From assembly GCF_017498505.1 (NCBI RefSeq), contig NZ_CP071798.1, positions 1,881,501-1,945,500 of the forward strand: a stretch of DNA of 64,000 nucleotides. The letters are read 5' to 3'. Source of the DNA: Sporosarcina sp. Te-1. GTDB lineage: Bacteria > Bacillota > Bacilli > Bacillales_A > Planococcaceae. The position numbers and the translations under genes are program-made. Shown here one piece after another: positions 8,938 through 17,744 of this stretch. The first letter of the stretch is position 1; every line of letters starts with the position of its first letter. The notes beneath the pieces were generated by a model. That model saw only the letters and a list, made by a program, of their open reading frames with translations. It was not told the origin of the DNA and made no database searches.

Positions 8938-8955
8938 TTGGGAGTTTGCTTTTTT
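8925..8955 (+). terminator. Terminator overlapping the S9A stop codon
   Basis: AAACTCCC and GGGAGTTT arms with a T tract. The stop codon of the peptidase gene lies in the loop. Confidence 0.8.
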
Positions 8956-8956
8956 A

Positions 8957-10276
8957 CTATTCCTTTATCTCAATCTTCACATTTCCTTCAATGTAGTTCG
9001 GATAGGATGAAAACTCCAGATACAGCGGATTTTGATAGTCATCCGTTTCAAATGTGATGCCGTATCGCTTGGCATCATTCCCTTCACTGGAAATCGAACT
9101 GGATGATATCACCACATTTTTCCCATTCTCGTCTGTTATCTCCGCGACTAAATCATGGCGGTGTTCTAAAATATTTTGACCTTTTAGTAGTATTTCAACA
9201 TGATTCCTCGTCATTTTTACCACTTCTAGATTGCCGTTTTTCGGTATATCAATTACCTCAGCATCGTCCGTATTTATAACGAGGGCTGACTCTGTTTTAT
9301 CGAGAGCCTGCAGCTTATTAATTTGCAAATAAAGCTTGTCGGGCTGCTGAAAGTAATTGCTTTGCAAATAATAGGTGGTGTGATTCTCTGATTTCGAGGC
9401 GGAAACCCCGTTCGTAATAGATCCCCATACTTCACCTTTTTCATCCACTAACCGCATATCTTCGAAATGTAATAGCCTCATCGAGTTTTCTTTGTTAAAC
9501 GAAACAGTAACAGCCGTACGCAATGGATAAATCACAATTTCCTCAATCGTGAACTTTTGCGACTCAATCTCACCCTCCTGATTCACCTGAATGATCTTCC
9601 CCTCTTTAACATTCTCCTGCAATTTGAACGGCAAAGAGAAAGAAATAGTTTCTCCTCGGTAAGCAGTCTCCACATCTAATATGAAGGAAAGATTTGAGAA
9701 AATTACAGGCTCTGAAAATTGATAATTAATCCGTTCTGCGTATTGCTTCACTTCATCAATGTTTGGATGACCGTATGAAAATCCTCCTGGTGGAATACCC
9801 TGATCATTCTTCAAATCAACGGATTTTATTTCAAAGGATTGTAACTCTTTTTTTGACTCGATCGTATAGAAAATATCCATTCCTGATTCATCCAAAATGA
9901 CCCCTTTAATTGTCATTGTCAGACCATCCACTGTTTGAGAAACATCCACCTTTTGATCATATTCATGTTGAAAAACGGCATGTAAGCCTTTGTCATTTTG
10001 AATCAAATGAACGAATTTCTCCATGCCTGGGATAGAAGCGACAGCACTTGCGAATGCCGGTGATACGCGGATAGAGGTGACGAATGTCAGAAATAGAAGC
10101 ACTGCCGTAATCATTGACCACGAGATTCGTCTTCGTTTCTTCCTCTTATGAAATGTTTCTCGCTTAGCCCGTTCCCATCCTGCTTGAATTGCTTGATCCC
10201 CCTCATCTAAGGGAAGTGGGAGTCGGTTCAAGTGATCCTTCATCTTTTTGAGATCCGCCTCTTCTTTTTCATACAC
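8957..10276 (-). CDS. Anti-sigma factor, DUF4179-type, membrane-anchored
   Basis: 439 residues. A cytoplasmic N-terminus of about 45 residues is rich in Lys/Arg (HKRKKRRRIS), then one transmembrane helix (about 51-70), then a large extracytoplasmic beta-rich region that contains the DUF4179 domain. Such proteins hold their partner ECF sigma factor at the membrane until a cell-envelope signal releases it. Its start overlaps the sigma gene by 8 bp, the classic arrangement for a sigma/anti-sigma pair. The signal is unknown. Confidence 0.8.
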   Translation of the reverse strand: MYEKEEADLKKMKDHLNRLPLPLDEGDQAIQAGWERAKRETFHKRKKRRRISWSMITAVLLFLTFVTSIRVSPAFASAVASIPGMEKFVHLIQNDKGLHAVFQHEYDQKVDVSQTVDGLTMTIKGVILDESGMDIFYTIESKKELQSFEIKSVDLKNDQGIPPGGFSYGHPNIDEVKQYAERINYQFSEPVIFSNLSFILDVETAYRGETISFSLPFKLQENVKEGKIIQVNQEGEIESQKFTIEEIVIYPLRTAVTVSFNKENSMRLLHFEDMRLVDEKGEVWGSITNGVSASKSENHTTYYLQSNYFQQPDKLYLQINKLQALDKTESALVINTDDAEVIDIPKNGNLEVVKMTRNHVEILLKGQNILEHRHDLVAEITDENGKNVVISSSSISSEGNDAKRYGITFETDDYQNPLYLEFSSYPNYIEGNVKIEIKE

Positions 10277-10787
10277 GATCCATCCCTCCTTTACCTAAAA
10301 AGTGATTTCGCAGCGACCGCAATATTTTATGCAGTCTTGATTTAACTGTGCCTTCCGGTATATTGGATAGTACGGCAATTTCTTTGATTTTTACGTCTTG
10401 AAAATATTTCAAATAAATCAATTGCTGTTCTTCTTTCGACAATGTGGCAAGCGCTTCTTCCATTTCCAAACAGGATGGATCTTCTATTCCTATTGTCTCC
10501 AATTGATCATCAGAGGCCACAAAGCGTTCTCTTTGTTTCAATTGATCTTGGCAGTAGTTCATCATGATGCGGATCAACCACGTCTTGAGATATGCGGGCT
10601 CCCGTACAGTTTGAAACTTTTTAAACGCACGGTAGGTCACTTCCTGAAGCGCTTCCAATGCATCGTGCTCATTTTTCAAAAAAGCCATAGCCGTACGAAG
10701 GAGCGGTTCCTTATGAATGTGCATGATTGCCAGAAAGGAATCATCATCCCCTGCAATCGCTTTTTCGGCTATCTCTTTCTCATTCAT
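10269..10787 (-). CDS. ECF-type RNA polymerase sigma factor
   Basis: 172 residues with sigma region 2 (HDALEALQEVTYRAFKKF, TWLIRIMMNYCQD) and region 4 (ALATLSKEEQQLIYLKYFQDVKIKEIA, then the helix-turn-helix IPEGTVKSRLHKILRSLR). It directs RNA polymerase to a small regulon once freed from the anti-sigma encoded next. It is most like the SigV/SigM-related group, but I cannot name it. It is probably autoregulated from the upstream motif at 10817-10844. Confidence 0.85.
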   Translation of the reverse strand: MNEKEIAEKAIAGDDDSFLAIMHIHKEPLLRTAMAFLKNEHDALEALQEVTYRAFKKFQTVREPAYLKTWLIRIMMNYCQDQLKQRERFVASDDQLETIGIEDPSCLEMEEALATLSKEEQQLIYLKYFQDVKIKEIAVLSNIPEGTVKSRLHKILRSLRNHFLGKGGMDRV

Positions 10788-10816
10788 GACAACACCTCAT
10801 TATCCCTTCTCCTCCA

Positions 10817-10844
10817 TTAGACTGTGAAATGAGGGAAAAGTTCA
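10817..10844 (-). promoter_or_regulatory. Possible ECF autoregulatory promoter
   Basis: On the minus strand TGAAC (10844-10840) is followed 17 nt after AAC by GTCTAA (10822-10817), the AAC...GTC pattern of bacillar ECF promoters. It lies 30 bp ahead of the sigma gene. Confidence 0.4.
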
Positions 10845-10888
10845 ATTTATTTTTCATACCTACTACATATCAGAAAGAAGGAATGCCC

Positions 10889-11581
10889 GTGACTACTATG
10901 GTAGATCAATTGATGAGAGAGCACTTTAACGGCCTTACTCTGAGACCGCCTTTATTTTATTCCTGGTACAATGGCATCCGCTTTGAGATCTCGATGCCTT
11001 GGGCTAACCGAGATGATTGTGCAAATAGCAAACAAATTGAAGAAAGAGTGGTCGCTCTATTTTCCCGGATTTTTCAAGAGGAAGATGATCTTCTGCTCAT
11101 CACCGATATTCATTGCGAAAGGAAGGATTACACGCTACGAAAAAAACCAACGAAGGTGTACCAAAAGTATGTAAAAGAGAAGAATGTGAGGAGAAAGCTG
11201 CGGCATACGGTAATGACCAGTGTCTTTGCCGACCAACTAGAGGAGGAAAACGTAGAGGATCAGGTCACTCATCGTTTCACGCTTGCCTGTAAAAAAAGGG
11301 ACATTCGATGCCCTCAATTACTATCCGCCATAACATACGAAGATTTTGCCCATCCTACACAAATTTTGAAAGGGCGCTCCAAATTAGGAATTGATATTTA
11401 CTTCATTAATTTGACGACAAAAATGATTTTCCACTTATACGATGACCGGGGCTGTGACGTAATTGCTGCAAACTTGGAAGAGCTGCGCCCTTTATATAAT
11501 AGTTTTAACGGTTGGATTCTTGATTATGATCGGGAACGGATTGAGGAATTAATGAGTGGGGTGGGCGTAAAAAGAAAATAG
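10889..11581 (+). CDS. DUF3885 domain protein
   Basis: About 230 residues. The C-terminal half (INLTTKMIFHLYDDRGCDVIAANLEELRPLY...WILDYDRERIEE) is the DUF3885 signature; the N-terminal half (FNGLTLRPPLFYSWYNGIRFE) also belongs to it. Function is unknown. Many bacilli carry one or more copies. The start is uncertain: GTG at 10889 has AGAAGGA at proper spacing, while ATG at 10883 and 10829 do not. It diverges from the sigma gene and ends in a two-way terminator. Confidence 0.65.
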   Translation: MTTMVDQLMREHFNGLTLRPPLFYSWYNGIRFEISMPWANRDDCANSKQIEERVVALFSRIFQEEDDLLLITDIHCERKDYTLRKKPTKVYQKYVKEKNVRRKLRHTVMTSVFADQLEEENVEDQVTHRFTLACKKRDIRCPQLLSAITYEDFAHPTQILKGRSKLGIDIYFINLTTKMIFHLYDDRGCDVIAANLEELRPLYNSFNGWILDYDRERIEELMSGVGVKRK

Positions 11582-11616
11582 AGGAAGGAAACGTTTAATC
11601 ATTATGCCTTCCTCTT
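11581..11616. terminator. Bidirectional terminator
   Basis: GAGGAAGG and CCTTCCTC arms between two convergent genes, with T-rich flanks. Confidence 0.7.
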
Positions 11617-11627
11617 TATGATTTAGT

Positions 11628-12164
11628 TCATCTACCATTCACTTTCTTTCTATGTTCTTTTAACAGTGCTTCTATCTCGTTTTTTACATTTTCTATTAAC
11701 GTATCAACCGTATCTACTAAAGAAACTAATACAGTCTTCACAAAGCCTTGTTCAAATTGATCTAATGGTTCTGGGAGTTCTTCTTCATCTAAAATAAAGC
11801 AATCCCCGTTCGGGAGTACCAAAATATCAATAATCAAATCTTCAAAGGACACGACCTCGTCTGTTACAAGCGTATTTCGGACAATATTAAAATAGGAACC
11901 CAAATATTTTCCCTCTTTATCTATCCAGTAATAAAAATTATACGGTTTATCAACCCAATAGGAGGCAATCGTGTAACTGCCTTTAGGAATTGTTAGTTCA
12001 ACTTGATCTGCCTTCATAGTAAAGGACTTTTCAATTTCATGAAAAAGCATGATTTTATCCTGTTCCACCTTAAGCGGCTTACATATATGATCTACAGTGG
12101 TTGAATCGAAGCAGACCTTTCTTTCGATGATAGTCTTATCAGTTGGTACCGTTAACGTTTGCAT
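11628..12164 (-). CDS. DUF402 domain protein
   Basis: 178 residues. The middle (GSYTIASYWVDKPYNFYYWIDKEGKYLGSYFNIV) and the following VVSFEDLIIDILVLPNG and LDEEEL segments are the DUF402 beta-barrel, known from nucleoside phosphatase and RNA-binding proteins such as Bacillus YgaC and FAU-1. The conserved Tyr/Asp residues of the fold are present. It could hydrolyse nucleoside di- or triphosphates, but this is family inference. It stands alone and converges with the DUF3885 gene. Confidence 0.7.
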   Translation of the reverse strand: MQTLTVPTDKTIIERKVCFDSTTVDHICKPLKVEQDKIMLFHEIEKSFTMKADQVELTIPKGSYTIASYWVDKPYNFYYWIDKEGKYLGSYFNIVRNTLVTDEVVSFEDLIIDILVLPNGDCFILDEEELPEPLDQFEQGFVKTVLVSLVDTVDTLIENVKNEIEALLKEHRKKVNGR

Positions 12165-12282
12165 CTACAATCCCTCATTTACTGCCCACATTGGATAGTT
12201 TTTTTTGCCAAAGCTTCTGCTTGTACTTTACCATTCCAATGTAAAATATATCATATTGCTCATTCAACTGGCACCATCACTC

Positions 12283-13125
12283 TTAAAACGAAAATTCATA
12301 CCCCATATAATTAAATGATCGACAAAACCCCAGACGTTCCGCCACTGCGATAGATGGTTTATTACCATCCATGCAGTCCCAATATGGAACCCTGTTATTC
12401 TCAAAACAATCTTTTATAAAACGGTGGGCTGCTATTTGAGCTAATTTTTTCCCTTGATGGGCCTGTAACGTTTCAATACCGATGCACTGTATATTTTCAA
12501 AAACAAAACTTGAGGAACAGATACTAACAATTTCATCATCATATACAATGCAATAACCAATTCCCTCACTTAAAAAATGGTCGGCTGATGACCAAGACCA
12601 AACGATCGTGTCGTGTAAAAAATCAATGTTCTTAATTGAGTCATTTTGGTTTTCATAGAGAGTCTTAGTTATTTTATGAATCGTATATCCTTGTTCCAGT
12701 GTTGGCTCGCTTGCTTGGTTATAATTTTCCTTTGGCAGCCCATACACTCGCTGAAGCCAACTTCCTACTTTAACTTTACGATGTGTAAATAATCTTTTTA
12801 TCGTGTTATCCCATTTCGAATGATTGCCGACCCCTTCAAACCATTTTAGTCCTACTTTTTCTGCGTCTGGTACAATAACTGAATCGATAAATGCATTCAG
12901 TTCATTGTTGAACTGCTTATTATTTTCATCTCCAATAAAAATGAAACCATCGTGATTTCCTAACCAAATTAAACCTGAAGTTGGTGCTTGAGGATTATCT
13001 ACAAAAACCCGCCCAGGATTCGTTCCGGCAATGATTGCTTTCGCCTCTACCTGTCCTTGCTCATTTAGTATTGTTAGGCATTTATGAAACTCACTTTTCT
13101 TTAATTCAGAGATTACGTTCTTCAC
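12283..13125 (-). CDS. GNAT family acetyltransferase (two-part, GNAT_acetyltran type)
   Basis: 280 residues. The N-terminal part (AGTNPGRVFVDNPQAPTSGLIW...GFIFIGDENNKQF) is a recognisable accessory domain seen with a C-terminal GNAT fold in bacillar acetyltransferases. The C-terminal half has the acetyl-CoA region THQGKKLAQIAAHRFI-like (AHQGKKLAQIAAHRF) and ends AERLGFCRSFNYMGYEF. Substrate unknown; one family member acts on an antibiotic, but nothing here points to that. Start is GTG at 13125 with a weak ribosome binding site. Confidence 0.65.
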   Translation of the reverse strand: MKNVISELKKSEFHKCLTILNEQGQVEAKAIIAGTNPGRVFVDNPQAPTSGLIWLGNHDGFIFIGDENNKQFNNELNAFIDSVIVPDAEKVGLKWFEGVGNHSKWDNTIKRLFTHRKVKVGSWLQRVYGLPKENYNQASEPTLEQGYTIHKITKTLYENQNDSIKNIDFLHDTIVWSWSSADHFLSEGIGYCIVYDDEIVSICSSSFVFENIQCIGIETLQAHQGKKLAQIAAHRFIKDCFENNRVPYWDCMDGNKPSIAVAERLGFCRSFNYMGYEFSF

Positions 13126-13145
13126 TCATTTCGTTATTGATTTGC

Positions 13146-14156
13146 TCATTTTAGGAGCATTATTTTTTCTTCGATTTCCTGCAATACCTCATATGCCCCT
13201 TCCGATCGGTTGGAGCATACAACCACGGTCGTTGCAGTACTCGGGTAATATGCAGAACGAAAACTAACGCCGGGATCATACCCCATTACATGATATTTAA
13301 AAATGTCAGATCCGTTTTTCTTAATCCATACGCCATACCCATAATAATCATCCCCATCATTTGCAACGTGCGGACTTAGCAATAGTTGCGTATACTCTTC
13401 GCTAAGGAGTCTGTTATCTAGTAGTGCTCTCCATAGCTTGGCCATGTCTCCAACTGACACATAAGCCCCTCCATCTGGTCCACCTTTAACAGGCAATGAG
13501 TAGATATTCGTTTTCCAAGTTCCATCTGGATAATCGATGTATCCCAATGCTGTATTCGATGGAACAGCATCCAATTCGAAATAACCCGAGTCTGCCATAC
13601 CGGCTTTCTTGAAAATAAATTCTTGAATGTACTCGGCAAAAGGCAGCTGACTGGCTATCTCGATGATCAGACCAAGCAAAATATAACCAGCATTATTATA
13701 GTGAAATCGTTCTCCTACTTTTAACTTCATCGGCTGATCTTGAAATAGCGGCAGAAAATCCTTTACACTTCTGATTCGATACATCGGATTTTCAATCCAT
13801 AATTCTTCAAAATCATCCATGACATCTTCATCAAAGTAGTCAGGCACGCCAGATGTATGAGTTAGAAGATGATGAATGGTAATATCCTTGTCAAAACTCG
13901 GAAAATCAACATCAAGACAATCAGCCAGTTTCATTTCAAATGAAAGTTTTCCTTTTTCAACAAGCTGGCAAATTGCAATGGCTGTGAATAATTTACAGCC
14001 TGATGCAATTCCGTATCGGGTAGTGGTTGTATTCTTTAGTTGGTCCGAACGATTCGCAAACCCATAGCTCGATGCGGCTAGCGTCCCCTCACTATTTTGA
14101 ACTAGCACGCTGCCTGAGAAATTATTGTTCTGAATCTCCGTCATACTTGTAAGCAT
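13146..14156 (-). CDS. Serine hydrolase, beta-lactamase/penicillin-binding-like family
   Basis: 336 residues with the class C beta-lactamase fold: the SxxK motif as SGCK within YGIASGCKLFTAIAICQL, a YxN motif in FHYNNAGYILLG and a third-motif region near HVMGYDPG. There is no signal peptide, so it is likely cytosolic, an esterase or peptidase rather than a true beta-lactamase. The ATG at 14156 has AGGGGAA upstream and is preferred over one 18 bases earlier. It ends 20 bases before the next minus-strand gene, so the two may be one transcript. Confidence 0.75.
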   Translation of the reverse strand: MLTSMTEIQNNNFSGSVLVQNSEGTLAASSYGFANRSDQLKNTTTTRYGIASGCKLFTAIAICQLVEKGKLSFEMKLADCLDVDFPSFDKDITIHHLLTHTSGVPDYFDEDVMDDFEELWIENPMYRIRSVKDFLPLFQDQPMKLKVGERFHYNNAGYILLGLIIEIASQLPFAEYIQEFIFKKAGMADSGYFELDAVPSNTALGYIDYPDGTWKTNIYSLPVKGGPDGGAYVSVGDMAKLWRALLDNRLLSEEYTQLLLSPHVANDGDDYYGYGVWIKKNGSDIFKYHVMGYDPGVSFRSAYYPSTATTVVVCSNRSEGAYEVLQEIEEKIMLLK

Positions 14157-14439
14157 GTATATCCCCCTATTCATATTTACTTCTTTGCTCCACTTAGCAC
14201 ATATATCTATACTGTATCACCTAAATTTATTTAGTAGAGCTCAAAAACAGTTCCTAGTTGAAGTAGAGCCTGCCGGGGTTAAATGGATGCTTATTATTGT
14301 GAATAGGTCTTCTTAATTGGGAATGGGTATTGGAACTGAAACAAAGCCATTTGGCTGGACTTTTCAGTTGCAGACTTATAAATTGAAGAGAGAATTATTT
14401 ATTTCGTCCCACGTCCTAGTGAGAGGAGATGACAGTACT

Positions 14440-15194
14440 GTGAAAACAACAGGAACTTTTACCGACAAGGCCGATATTTGCGCAAAGTCCCGCCCTAGTT
14501 ATCCTAATGAATATATGGATTATTTATTTTCAGTTAACCAACTGGAAGAGGATCGGATGGTGGCCGACATTGGCTCAGGTACGGGGATATTTAGCGCCAG
14601 CTGCTTGAAAGAGGTTTACATGTTATTGGAGTTGAGCCCAATGACGACATGAGAAAGGTGGCAGAGCAATCATTAAAACATTATTCTCGTTTTCAATCAA
14701 TAAAAGCAACGGCTGAAAATACCACTTTACAAGAAAGTAGTGTGGATTTAGTAACAGTTGCCCAGGCATTTCACTGGTTTGATAAAAAGGCATTCAAAAT
14801 CGAATGTCAGCGGATTGTAAAACAACAGGCAAATGTAGCTCTTGTTTGGAATAGCAGGGATGTAACGAGCCCGATTATTCAAGAAACCGCAGAAATTTGC
14901 CAAAAAACCTGTCCAAATTTCAAAGGATTTAGCGGTGGAATCGAAGAAACTCCAGAAGTATTTAACCGCTTTTTTAAGGATGGAAAGTATTTATTTAAAG
15001 AATATCGAAATGATTTGCTTTTTGATGAAGAAGGTTTTTTGGGAAGATACTTATCAGTATCCTATGCTCCGAAAAAAAGTGATGAAACGTTTAAAAGTTT
15101 TGTTTACCTTCTATCGGAGCTATTCGAAAAGCACAGCAAGAATGGAAAAATCATTCTTCCCAACATAACGCGAAGCTATATAGACAACGTCTAA
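14440..15194 (+). pseudogene. Class I SAM-dependent methyltransferase with a frameshift
   Basis: The first part (from GTG at 14440) runs through TFTDKADICAKSRPSYP and the SAM-binding motif VADIGSGTGIFS, then changes frame. The second part continues with MRKVAEQSL, QAFHWFD and further methyltransferase sequence to 15194. Joining the frames near 14594-14600 restores RQLLERGLHVIGVEPNDDMR, so a single base (probably a C after AGC) has been lost. Family members methylate small molecules or quinones. It is either a recent pseudogene or a sequencing error. GAGAGGAG lies before the GTG. Confidence 0.75.
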
Positions 15195-15221
15195 TCTATC
15201 GAACATAAAGGGGCTTTCATC

Positions 15222-15734
15222 GTGCACATACATACAAAAAGGTTAGTGATACGGGAATTTCATTCTCAGGATTGGCAAGCAGTACATGCGTATACGTCAG
15301 ATCCGAATGTGATGAAATATATACCGGAAGGCGTTTTCAGCGAAAGAGACGCGAAGGAGTTTGTATACAAAAACAGAGGCAAGGATGCTGAAAAGTTTCC
15401 TGTCATCTTGCAAGAAGAGGACATTCTGATCGGGCATATTGCTTTTCATAAGTACTTTGGAGAGCACACATATGAGATTGGATGGGTCTTCAATCCAAAC
15501 TACCATAACAAGGGGTATGCTTCCGAAGCGGCCCAAGCCATTTTGGAATATGGCTTTACCGAAATGAACTTACATAGGATTATCGCTACATGCCAGCCAG
15601 AGAATCCTCCTTCCTACCGCGTTATGGAAAAGATCGGAATGAGACGGGAAGGCTTTTTTAAAAAATGTATTCCTCAAGGAAATGAATGGTGGGACGAATA
15701 TTATTACGCTATTTTAAAAGAAGAATTCAACTAA
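15222..15734 (+). CDS. RimJ/RimL-type GNAT acetyltransferase
   Basis: 170 residues. The start HTKRLVIREFHSQDWQAV and the end RVMEKIGMRREG are typical of the ribosomal-protein/alanine acetyltransferase group (Acetyltransf_3). The acetyl-CoA site lies in NPNYHNKGYASEAAQAIL. Substrate is unknown; such proteins acetylate protein N-termini, amino acids or antibiotics. Start is GTG at 15222 after AAAGGGG. It lies 27 bases after the broken methyltransferase gene. Confidence 0.8.
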   Translation: MHIHTKRLVIREFHSQDWQAVHAYTSDPNVMKYIPEGVFSERDAKEFVYKNRGKDAEKFPVILQEEDILIGHIAFHKYFGEHTYEIGWVFNPNYHNKGYASEAAQAILEYGFTEMNLHRIIATCQPENPPSYRVMEKIGMRREGFFKKCIPQGNEWWDEYYYAILKEEFN

Positions 15735-16064
15735 ACCAGGAAGAATTCAAAAGGACGCAATTGTAAGATATATACTTGTAACCTGAAAAGGCACAGAGGT
15801 CATGCTCGTGCTTTTTCTTTTTATCCCCGTGAAGGACCCCGATACCATAAGCTTGTTTACGACTGAACATGGCAAGGTGGAACAATTCCCCGGCCTATCT
15901 CTCAATACCAGAAAATAAAGTACTATTTTGACAAGAGGTATGATTCAGGTAAAATGGAAGTGACCAAATAATATTACGCAATATTAGCAATACAGGGTAT
16001 ATCGTTGCATAAGGTTTTTTTGTGCTAACTGGCCGCCAATTTTACTAAAATGAGGTGTTATTGA
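15735..16064. other. Intergenic stretch with no gene found
   Basis: A weak GCAC/GTGC hairpin followed by T-rich sequence near 15793-15822 may terminate the upstream gene. Nothing else could be supported. Confidence 0.4.
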
Positions 16065-17030
16065 ATGAATGCGAATATAAACTTTTCCCTCAGAAGGTAC
16101 GAGGAACAGGATTGGGATTCAGTAGTACAACTCTATAAAAAATTGATCAAACACCACGGGGATGTGATTTATTGGTGGCCTGGACCAAAAAGCGTCTGGG
16201 ATAATGTATACTGCGTTTTTAACAATGATTCCCTGATTGCAAAAGGACAAGTGGAAGTGATTAATACTGTTTCGGAAGATTATCAAGAAGAGGCCAACCA
16301 TTTAATCTATCTTAATATCAAAGTTGATCCGGACTGGGAAAATCATAACGAGGTTAGGGATATCCTATACGAACGTTTACTGCAGAGGGCTACATTACTC
16401 AAGGAGAAACTGCCATCACAGTTTTCTACAAAATTATGTGTAGGCAACTATGCAACGGAGGTGAAAGAAAACACTTATTTTGAATCAAGAGGATTCACAC
16501 ATTTCGAAAGTCTGTATTGGATGGAGTTTGAAACAAATAAAGAGATAGCCCCAACAAAATTTACGCTGTCCGGCGCAACGATAAAACATTGGAAGATGGA
16601 CACCGACGAAGAAGAAATAAAATATTTACAAGCGGAAAATAAAATTTGGCCAGCGAATCCTACGAGTCTAGGGAAACTGCACGGATATAAGAAACAGCCA
16701 AACTGGACTGCAATTACGGCATTTTACAACGATGAAATCATTGGCAGCGTTCTGGCTTGGCAAGAAACAGACACGAACATCGGCACAATCGAAGATATTT
16801 TTGTTACGCCTGATTGGAGAAAGCGTGGCATCGCCAGTCACTTAATAACTGAAGGGATTCGCCATCTACAAAACTGCAATCTGGAACGTGTACAGCTTCT
16901 CGTTGAAACCAGAAATGAATCTGCCTTAAAACTATATCAATCCATTGGGTTTGAGATTAGAAAAGAAGAAAAAAGACTTTGGATTAACATATTGAAGGAT
17001 TCTGTTGCGAATGATATCTCTGGTATTTAA
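16065..17030 (+). CDS. Tandem GNAT acetyltransferase
   Basis: 321 residues built of two GNAT halves. The N-terminal half (FSLRRYEEQDWDSVVQLYKKL ...) is diverged and lacks a clear acetyl-CoA loop. The C-terminal half has TIEDIFVTPDWRKRGIASHLI and NESALKLYQSIGFE, which are intact. The layout is like mycothiol-synthase-type double GNATs, in which one half is catalytic. Substrate unknown. GAGGTG precedes the ATG. It is followed by a terminator and appears monocistronic. Confidence 0.75.
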   Translation: MNANINFSLRRYEEQDWDSVVQLYKKLIKHHGDVIYWWPGPKSVWDNVYCVFNNDSLIAKGQVEVINTVSEDYQEEANHLIYLNIKVDPDWENHNEVRDILYERLLQRATLLKEKLPSQFSTKLCVGNYATEVKENTYFESRGFTHFESLYWMEFETNKEIAPTKFTLSGATIKHWKMDTDEEEIKYLQAENKIWPANPTSLGKLHGYKKQPNWTAITAFYNDEIIGSVLAWQETDTNIGTIEDIFVTPDWRKRGIASHLITEGIRHLQNCNLERVQLLVETRNESALKLYQSIGFEIRKEEKRLWINILKDSVANDISGI

Positions 17031-17175
17031 AGATGATGCTAACCAGTCTTATAAGGACCACCTCCCGCCCTTTGGCGACAGTCCGTAAGTGCTTTTTCGG
17101 TCTCAATACGTACTTATCTATTTTTTATTCAACTCCTGAACAGAATTCAAGAATGAAAAAATTTGTAACATGAAA

Positions 17176-17210
17176 AGGCACGGAGTACGTTCTATCTCTG
17201 TGCCTCTTTA
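17176..17210 (+). terminator. Terminator after the tandem GNAT gene
   Basis: AGGCACGGAG and CTCTGTGCCT arms (one GU pair) followed by CTTTATT. Confidence 0.6.
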
Positions 17211-17306
17211 TTATTTATCCTAGACATATCAAAATTCTTACAACACGTTACATTGTTGTGAAAATGATTGGATGGGGTTGACTAGCATGCTGCACAGGCA
17301 CCGAAT

Positions 17307-17720
17307 TTATTTGACAATTGTCACTGGACAGTCTACATGCTTCATCACTTTGTGGCTGACGCTTCCAAGCACCATTTCTTGAAATGTATTCAAACCTCGG
17401 CTGCCGATGATGAGTTGGTCCATTGCTTGTGCATTCACATACTTAATGATTTCTTGGCTCGGGTTGCCTTTTAACAGCGTCATTTTTGCTTGCACGCCGG
17501 CTTTTTGTGTTAGTTCCAAAACGGGTTCCACTTTTTGCCTTCGCTTCAGCAGGAGGCTTTCTTCGTTTTGGGATAAGAGACGTTCGTCTTTTGCTTTATC
17601 GTAATCCACCACATAAATGAACTCCAATTGCGCTTCCGGAAAATGTTTGGCAAGCGTAATTGCATGTGTTGCAGCGCGCAGTGCGTTTTCCGATCCGTCA
17701 ATCGCTACAGCAATCTTCAT
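17307..17720 (-). CDS. Universal stress protein (UspA family)
   Basis: 137 residues with the Rossmann-like Usp fold: MKIAVAIDGSENALRA at the start and the ATP-binding motif IIGSRGLNTFQEMVLGSVSHKV at the end. Members bind ATP and respond to stress or partner with transporters. It is 24 bases downstream of the SulP transporter gene on the same strand, a pairing often seen, so it may modulate anion transport. Confidence 0.85.
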   Translation of the reverse strand: MKIAVAIDGSENALRAATHAITLAKHFPEAQLEFIYVVDYDKAKDERLLSQNEESLLLKRRQKVEPVLELTQKAGVQAKMTLLKGNPSQEIIKYVNAQAMDQLIIGSRGLNTFQEMVLGSVSHKVMKHVDCPVTIVK

Positions 17721-17744
17721 TATGATTCCTCCCTCGTCTTGTTC

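Noticed and set aside
13146..14156. Beta-lactamase resistance gene
   Set aside because: The SxxK protein has no signal peptide and fits the general esterase/peptidase group better.
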